Positions 58,273 to 64,000 of a DNA stretch of 64,000 bases are shown here, piece after piece. Position 1 is the first letter of the stretch. Each line of letters opens with the position of its first letter. Position numbers and translations under genes: made by a program. Source of the DNA: Pelobates cultripes (taxonomy: Eukaryota; Chordata; Amphibia; Anura; Pelobatidae); NCBI GenBank assembly GCA_933207985.1, contig OW240914.1, forward strand, positions 134,337,119 through 134,401,118, given 5' to 3'. Under the pieces are notes generated by a model. It saw only the letters and a program-made list of their open reading frames with translations, did not search any database and had not been told where the DNA came from.

Positions 58273-58815
58273 TCACACACACAGTCACAAGCAGGCAGTC
58301 ACATATACTCCATTAGAAGCAGACAGTCATACGCACTCAGTTACAGGCATGCAGACACTCGCGCACACTGATAGGCACACACACTCAGTTAGAGGCAGAT
58401 AGTCAAACATACAGGCACACACAACGGCACAGCTACAGCGACACACACAATTGGAGTCACACAGGCAGACAGTCACACACTCACACAGGCAGACAGTCAC
58501 ACACACACAGGCAGACTGTCACACACATACGCAGACTGTCACACACAAGCAAAAAGTCACACACACACAGACAGACAGTCACACACATACACAGGCAGAA
58601 AGTCACACACACAGGCAGGCAGACAGTCACACACAAACACAGACAGACAGTCACACACACACACAGGCAGGCAGTCACACACACAGACAGTCACACACAG
58701 GCAGACAGTAACACACACACAGGCAGACAGTCACACACACGGGAGGCAGTCACACAGACACACACACACACACACACACACACAGGCAGGCAGTCACAGT
58801 CACACACACACAGAC
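58273..58815. repeat. CA-rich minisatellite
   Basis: Units of about 20-24 bp: ggcagacagtcacacacaca with variants. Followed directly by the end of a hAT-like element, as in the other element-borne arrays of this window. Confidence 0.85.
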
Positions 58816-59188
58816 TTACCTCTTTCCATTATGGCTGGAAGGGGGAGTGGATGCAGTTGGTTGCTGGGGAAGCAGGGACTCCTTCCTTCTTCCCTCTTCC
58901 TTTGCAGCAGTTACTAGGGGCTTCGGGTAGGTATTAGTCCCGCCCCTGCCTCATGATAAGCCCCGCCCCACCACTCATTAAGCCCTGCCTCCGCTGCCTC
59001 GATTTAAAAAATATATATTTTTATAGACCCGGGTGGAGAATAATGAAATCTTCCACCCGGGTACCTGTTTTAGCTCCCCTGCATTCCTGTCACCTGGCCA
59101 TGTGCGAGCTGTGTTGGCCACATTGCGCCCCCTGGTCCATGGTGCCTTGTGCGGACGCACAGCTAACACACCCCTAAGGCCGGCCCTG
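58816..59188. mobile_element. hAT-like element right end, abutting L1 ORF1
   Basis: GC-rich sequence ending acacccctaaggccggccctg, a hAT-type terminus. An inner inverted pair, acccgggtggaga / ttccacccgggt, lies at 59028-59063. The L1 ORF1 begins at 59189. The 8 bp beyond the end are gttgcgga; no copy of them was found to the left, so the left end or the TSD is lost. Confidence 0.5.
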
Positions 59189-59747
59189 GTTGCGGATTCT
59201 GAACGCGGAGAGTATCATGCTGGGCCCCCTTTGATGCCCGTTATAGATAATAGCCAATGAATGTTGGGTAGTAGGGTGTCCCCTTCAATGCTCTCTGGGA
59301 TCCCTCGGAGGTGGACATTCAGCCATCTATGCTTCCAGTGTAGTGACAGTCTGCGTGAGCTTTTGGACTTAAAGAGTCCTGAAAATGCTGTATTTGTTGC
59401 TCCCTTGCACTTTCTCTGGATTCCACTGCTGTGAGACATTGTTGGAGGTTACCTACCTCTTTCTGAGTGTTCAGCAAGTCAGCCTTCCACACTACCCTCA
59501 TTTCTGCCATGAGGTCTCTGATATCCTGCTTAGTGGATGTGAATGAGTCATCCTAAGATTCAGAGTCCTGGTAGTGGGCTCCTGTTTCAGCTGGAGACGC
59601 GGTAAGGCTCTCCCTGTCTTCATTGGAGTCCTGGGCGGCCTCTTCTTCACTGGGTGCCTCAGGCGCAATTTTGGCGCAAACGAGAGCCGAATGTTCAACA
59701 ATCTGGATGTCTCTGGCAGGTGGAACTTTTATATTTTTGCGCCCCAT
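59189..59747 (-). pseudogene. L1 ORF1 pseudogene, C-terminus lost
   Basis: From ATG 59747 (minus) the frame begins MGRKNIKVPPARD, has a stop near 59553, then STKQDIRDLMAEMR and a coiled coil, NTQKEVGNLQQCLTAVESRE. The next frame (to 59215) gives WLNVHLRGIPESIEGDT, the RRM start. It stops at the end of the hAT-like element, so the C-terminal domain is missing. The 5' UTR probably occupies 59748 to about 59890. It resembles the ORF1s at 14165 and 39199 in domain order, but its sequence is distinct. Confidence 0.75.
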
Positions 59748-59890
59748 TGATGTCTCTGTGTGTGAGGTGTGCGTGTAGCCACTGTTGGAAGCTGATTATC
59801 TGTTTTTTTGCCTATTTTATCGGTCGCTTGTACGGAGCTCTTCAGAAACACGTCTGTCTAGCTGAGCAGCTGGCAACGTCCCCCCAACTA

Positions 59891-61119
59891 CTATTTCTCA
59901 GTGACAATGGTTCAGATTTCCCAGAATACACTGTAGAATCTATCACATTTAGCTGTTACACTTGGTTAAAGGGCCAGTAATATCTATTTCCATTAATTTG
60001 TAGGGTTCTTTAATGACTGCGAGTTAGAGGTATTTGGAAAAACAAAATTTGCCCAAGGGCTTAAAAATTGAAGTCATATGCTACTAGCTAGAGCCTAAAA
60101 GTTACTTGACACTGCAAGCCATAGTATACTCATGAGGGGGTGAAATTCTACACGCCAGAACCAAATTTTGATTGGTTAATGATGTCCATACATTTGTGGA
60201 TTATATAGGTCCACTTTAAACTAGACATAATTTTGAGAAAGTAAGAAAACCCTACTTTATGTATACATACTATTTCAGCCCTTAAATGGGAATTCAGATA
60301 AATAAAAAAAAATTATGTTTAGTATACAAATATACATTTTCAAAAGTTATTAAAACTGAGACTTGACTAAATCTTAAATAACAGTATAATATAATGCATT
60401 ATTGACAATGCTGTAAACTACATTATACATAATTACCGTAAATGTATTATGTAGTGAATTATGAGAGAGATTAGTCTTTCCAATCATTATGAAATATCTG
60501 ACTGAGAATCAGTTTCTCTCTGACTCATATGTAATACATTTTACCCACAGAGTTGTGTGTGGGGAGGGTTTTGGGATAGTGTGAAGAAGCCTTAGGAAGT
60601 CTGTTACCTACACAAAGTACCTTCCTATGTACTGGGGTGTCAAACCCACAATCACCCTCCCCCACTCCAAAAAAAAAGAATCCAATTAAGACATAGACTA
60701 TTGATTGTGATTAATTTCCATGCACAAGTTTGGTTCATTTTCATTCACGACCTTATGGAATTCTGAAACATCAGTAAAAATTAAGCCCTCACAACAGCAC
60801 AATCCACTAAGAGGAATGACATATAGCGATTTCCTTTTATTCAAATAAGACATGTATAAGGATCCCAAAGTTGATTATAGGCTTACTACAATAACTTTAT
60901 TCAGAACAACCATACAACAGTTTTTTGTATCTGCTTGTTACATCATTGTATTGAAAATATCTTTATAATGCATAATGGCATTCCAAGTGAGTGATTTCAG
61001 TCCTTTTTTATTCAGAACCTAGGGTGAATTAAATCTTTAATGGGGTTATTCACCTTCAAATCCAATTACAGTCACAGCGTGGTCATTTTAGCCTAAATTT
61101 TCCAGTTCACTATAAATTA
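59891..61119. other. Intergenic stretch, nothing recognised
   Basis: AT-rich, no coding signal. 61040-61110 (gggttattcaccttcaaatc) may be another diverged relative of the MITE that starts at 61123. Confidence 0.45.
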
Positions 61120-61122
61120 TAA

Positions 61123-61786
61123 GGCTATTTACTAAAGTGAGAATTCAAAGTGAATTTCAACTTTAAGGCCAGAGTAGCTGAATGGAAAGATTGGCTGATT
61201 GAGAAAATGTTTCCAGTTCAGCTATTTTGATCTTAAAGGACCACTCTAGGCACCCAGACCACTTCAGCTTAATGAAGTGGTCTGGGTGCCAGGTCCAGCT
61301 AGGGTTAACCCATTTTTTCATAAACATAACAGTTTCAGAGAAACTGCTATGTTTATGAATGGGTTAAGCCTTCCCCTATTTCCTCTAGTGGCTGTCTCGT
61401 TGACAGCCGCTAGAGGCGCTTGCGTGCTTCTCACTGTGATTTTCACAGTGAGAGCACGCCAGCGTCCATAGGAAAGCATTATGAATGCTTTCCTATGTGA
61501 CCGGCTGAATGCGCGCGCAGCTCTTGCCGCGCGTGCGCATTCAGCCGATGGGGCGGAGAGAAGGAGGTTCGGAGGAGGAGAGCTCTCCGCCCAGCGCTGG
61601 AAAAAGGTAAGTTTTTACCCCTTTCCCCCTTCCAGAGCCGGGCGGGAGGGGCTCCCTGAAGGTGGGGGCACCCTCAGGGCACTATAGTGCCAGGAAAACG
61701 AGTATGTTTTCCTGGCACTATAGTGGTCCTTTAAGTTTAAAATTTTATTTCAATTCACAGTGAATTCTCACTTTGGTGAATAACCC
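61123..61786. mobile_element. Older MITE split by a T2-like MITE
   Basis: ggctatttactaaagtgaga at 61123 and tctcactttggtgaataacc (ending 61786) are inverted ends; both continue with gaattc and a tgaattt/ttcaattca block. The T2-like element at 61237-61730 lies between. Without it the older MITE is about 170 bp. Confidence 0.6.
61237..61730. mobile_element. T2-like MITE, aggacc subfamily, copy 1
   Basis: TTAA at 61233-61236 and 61731-61734. The ends are aggaccactctaggcaccca and inverted ggcactatagtggtcct. The left half has ccagaccacttcagctt / aatgaagtggtctgg as a stem. The middle is GC-rich (gccggctgaatgcgcgcgca, cgcattcagccgatgg). Opposite orientation to 61865-62287. Confidence 0.88.
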
Positions 61787-61864
61787 TGTTAGCATTAGAT
61801 GGTTCAATTGATGTGTGAGTTTTGTGGTTCTTTTTTGAACAGGTTTCAGGCCCAGATTTCTTAA

Positions 61865-62287
61865 AGGACCACTATAGTGCCAGGAAAACAAACTCATTTT
61901 CCTGGCACTATAGTGCCCTGAGGGTGCCCCCACCATCAGGGTCCCACTCCTGCCGGGCTGAAAGGAGAGGAAGGGGGTTAAAAACTCACCTTTCTCCAGT
62001 GCCGGGCTCCCTCGGCGCTGAGGACTCTCCTCCTCCTTTGGCCGTCATCGGCTGAATGCGCATGCGCGGCAAGAGCCGCGTGCACATTCAGCCAGTCCAT
62101 AGGAAAGCATTCTTACTGTGAAAATCAATGAGACAATGAGACCACTAGAGGCTGGATTAACCCATTTGTAAACATAGCAGTTTCTGTGAAACTGCTATGT
62201 TTACAACAGGCAGGGTTAATCCTAGAGGGACCTGGCACCCAGACCACTTCATTAAACTGAAGTGGTCTGGGTGCCTATAGTGGTCCT
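61865..62287. mobile_element. T2-like MITE, aggacc subfamily, copy 2
   Basis: TTAA at 61861-61864 and 62288-62291. The ends aggaccactatagtgcc and inverted cctatagtggtcct are almost perfect. The blocks of copy 1 appear in reverse order: gcaccc..atcagggtc, gccgggctccctcggcgctg, ggctgaatgcgcatgcgcgg, gtccataggaaagcatt, gcagtttctgtgaaactgc and gaagtggtctgggtgcc. Confidence 0.9.
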
Positions 62288-62291
62288 TTAA

Positions 62292-62847
62292 GTCATATGA
62301 ATACAAGTGATGATCAATCTGAAGCCAAAATCTTCGATCTGTATGAGTCCAACATTGAAATCAGGCCAGAAGTGACAGTCCTAATAATCAAAGTGTACGA
62401 ATGACAATTTAATTTACTCAGATTCCTCTGTATTTTTTTTTGTTCCAGTGAAAAAAAATGATCTAGCTTAATAATCTGTTAATGATTAGACCATGTTATA
62501 GTGGTATACAATACCAGACAGTGACTATATTGTCCATAATACAGTTAATATGTTTACAACCTCATCTAGTGATTGATGTAATTGCAGTCTAGGTCAGAAG
62601 GTAAGTCAAGTAATAAAAGGAAGTCATGCTGTATCCTGCTAAGAGAGAAAGTGCCACACTACAGCAGCCATTGTGGTTCAAAAGGAAAGTTCTTCAACCT
62701 TTGCTTTCGGGTACATATATGCCTGTAATTTATGGATTGTGTGCAAAATAATGTTATGCATATGTTTAAGCTGAATATTTACATTGTTGTGTGTTTTGAT
62801 ATGTTCTTAATGTACAGTCTTTCTTTGCACGTATTTACCAATGTATA
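62292..62847. other. Short intergenic stretch, nothing recognised
   Basis: AT-rich, no coding signal. Confidence 0.4.
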
Positions 62848-63201
62848 CATACCTCCCAAGTGTCCCTATTTAGGAGGGAGAGTCCCTATTTTGGCCCAAA
62901 TGCTTCTGTCCTTAATTTATATCCTAATATATCTCCTTTCATTGGAGGTGCATATTGTAGGTGTTTCTGAGTGTATATCAGAGCTTCACAGCAATAATAC
63001 TCATAGTTATGTATAATTAAACTACAAAAATGTGTTTAGAAATCAGCCTGTGTAAATAAACTAGATTATTCTTCTTCTAAATCACATTTTAGTTGTATAA
63101 ATTATTATTAGTAAGTCACCTAAAATGTTTCAGAACAGCCCCACTCACACCCCTAGAATTAAAGTGCCACTCTTTATCCATTTGTAATGTTGGGAGGTAA
63201 G
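62848..63201 (+). mobile_element. MITE of the catacctccc family, near full length
   Basis: Starts catacctcccaagtg and ends tgttgggaggtaag. The flanking 8 bp, aatgtata and atgtacag (the latter from 63202), are similar but not identical; a decayed 7-8-bp TSD is possible. Same internal block order as 45040-45367. Confidence 0.65.
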
Positions 63202-63203
63202 AT

Positions 63204-63510
63204 GTACAGTATCTCACAAAAGTGAGTACACACTTCACACTTTGTAAATATTTTATTATATCTTTTCATGTGACAACACTGAAGAGCTGACACTCTGCTT
63301 CAATGTAAAGTAGTAAGTGTGCAGCCTGTATAACAGTGTAAAATAGCTGTCCTCTCAAAATAACTCAACACAGCCATAAATGTCTAAACCGTTGGCAACA
63401 AAAGTGATTACACCCCTAAGTGGAAATGTCCAAATTTCATCATTCTGGGTTGATATTTGACACAGAATGGTCCACTTTTGCACCTTTTTGTGGCTAGAAC
63501 ATTGCAGGTC
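63204..63510. mobile_element. Tc1-type element end, fragment
   Basis: Begins tacagtatctcacaaaagtg-agtacac, followed by gtgacaacactgaaga, aataactcaacaca and caacaaaagtgattacaccc, the long terminal region of a Tc1-like transposon. Immediately after TA. No transposase sequence remains. Confidence 0.6.
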
Positions 63511-64000
63511 GTATTACTGAGACACAAGTTATTGTGTAATTTCTGCATTACATTATAACATTATAACATTATTAACATTATATGCCCACAGCACAAACTG
63601 ATCGTAGTGTGATCTCTTGTTACCTGGTAATGTATTACTAATATTTCTGTCTTTTTTTAAAAGTTATTTCTTTACTTTAGCTCACTTCTTGACTTCGTTG
63701 TTCTCTGTTACCCGTGACCTCTGCTTGTTATACTCATTATGTTGACCTCCTGTAATTCTTTGACCTCGGCCTGCCCCTGTTCACTCTCTGTCTGTTTGTG
63801 CAATATAGGCACCATTTTCTGACTGGTCGGTCTAAGAACCGCTAATAGTTTACGGCCAGTCCTTTTCTCTTAATTGAACACAATAGTGTTCTGTTTGTCA
63901 TTAGTAATAGTGACAGCCTTGTTCTAAATGCCACTGAGAACAGTTTACTCTCCACACCATGTTGACTACATTAGGTTTGAAAATGAAGCTTTAGGCTAAG
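63511..64000. other. Intergenic stretch at window end
   Basis: No gene. A short tandem of attataacatt lies near 63548-63580. Repeated tgacct motifs at 63712-63770 may be LTR-derived, but nothing confirms it. Confidence 0.4.

Overview
The window looks like intergenic DNA from a vertebrate, most likely a frog or toad (Anura). I found no host exon, tRNA, rRNA or CRISPR array. Every coding signal I could recognise belongs to a decayed transposable element (TE). Three things point to an anuran: many MITEs with TTAA target sites and aggaac/aggacc-type ends, like the T2 family described in Xenopus; a DIRS-type tyrosine-recombinase retroelement; and a 3' tail repeat with cagcgct...ggcgct followed by (AAT)n. 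The species cannot be fixed from the sequence alone. One run of exactly 100 N (28219-28318) is an assembly gap.

Layout. 1-13.5 kb is AT-rich intergenic DNA with two hAT-like non-autonomous elements (2651-3543, 12630-13485), each bounded by an exact 8-bp target site duplication (TSD) and filled with CA-rich tandem arrays. 13.5-15.7 kb is a T2-like MITE split by an L1-type insertion that carries ORF1 only. 17.3-19.2 kb is a minus-strand LINE with a C-terminal CCHC/PD-(D/E)XK-like region, split by an L2/CR1-type LINE and by an (AAT)n-tailed repeat. 21.3-22.2 kb holds another LINE reverse transcriptase remnant. 24.1-25.1 kb is a third hAT-like MITE with an array. 28.2-28.8 kb is the gap plus a GC-rich palindromic element end. 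30.6-31.9 kb has an L1 3' end (15-bp TSD) and a T2-like MITE. 35-36.8 kb is a T2-like MITE broken by a probable solo LTR. 37.3-38.3 kb is a minisatellite of 46-bp units in a 184-bp higher-order repeat. 39-40.8 kb is a second ORF1-only L1-like element with a 15-bp TSD. 40.9-43.4 kb has two Tc1/mariner transposase remnants. 48.2-49.6 kb is a hAT-like element with a GGTGATGGTGAGAGGGAG-type array. 50.3-51.8 kb has a foldback structure and a complete T2-like MITE. 52.4-54.4 kb is a hAT-like element split by a copy of the 24.1-kb MITE. 55.2-58.0 kb is a DIRS element (RT, RNase H, tyrosine recombinase, terminal hairpin) on the minus strand. 58.1-59.7 kb is an array, a hAT-like end and a minus-strand L1 ORF1. 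61.1-63.5 kb is a cluster of MITEs plus a Tc1 end.

No genes act together here. What can be read is the order of insertion (nests), the repeated association of hAT-like elements with internal minisatellites, and two L1-like elements that have both ends and TSDs but no ORF2. All family names rest on motif recognition by eye; no database search was possible.
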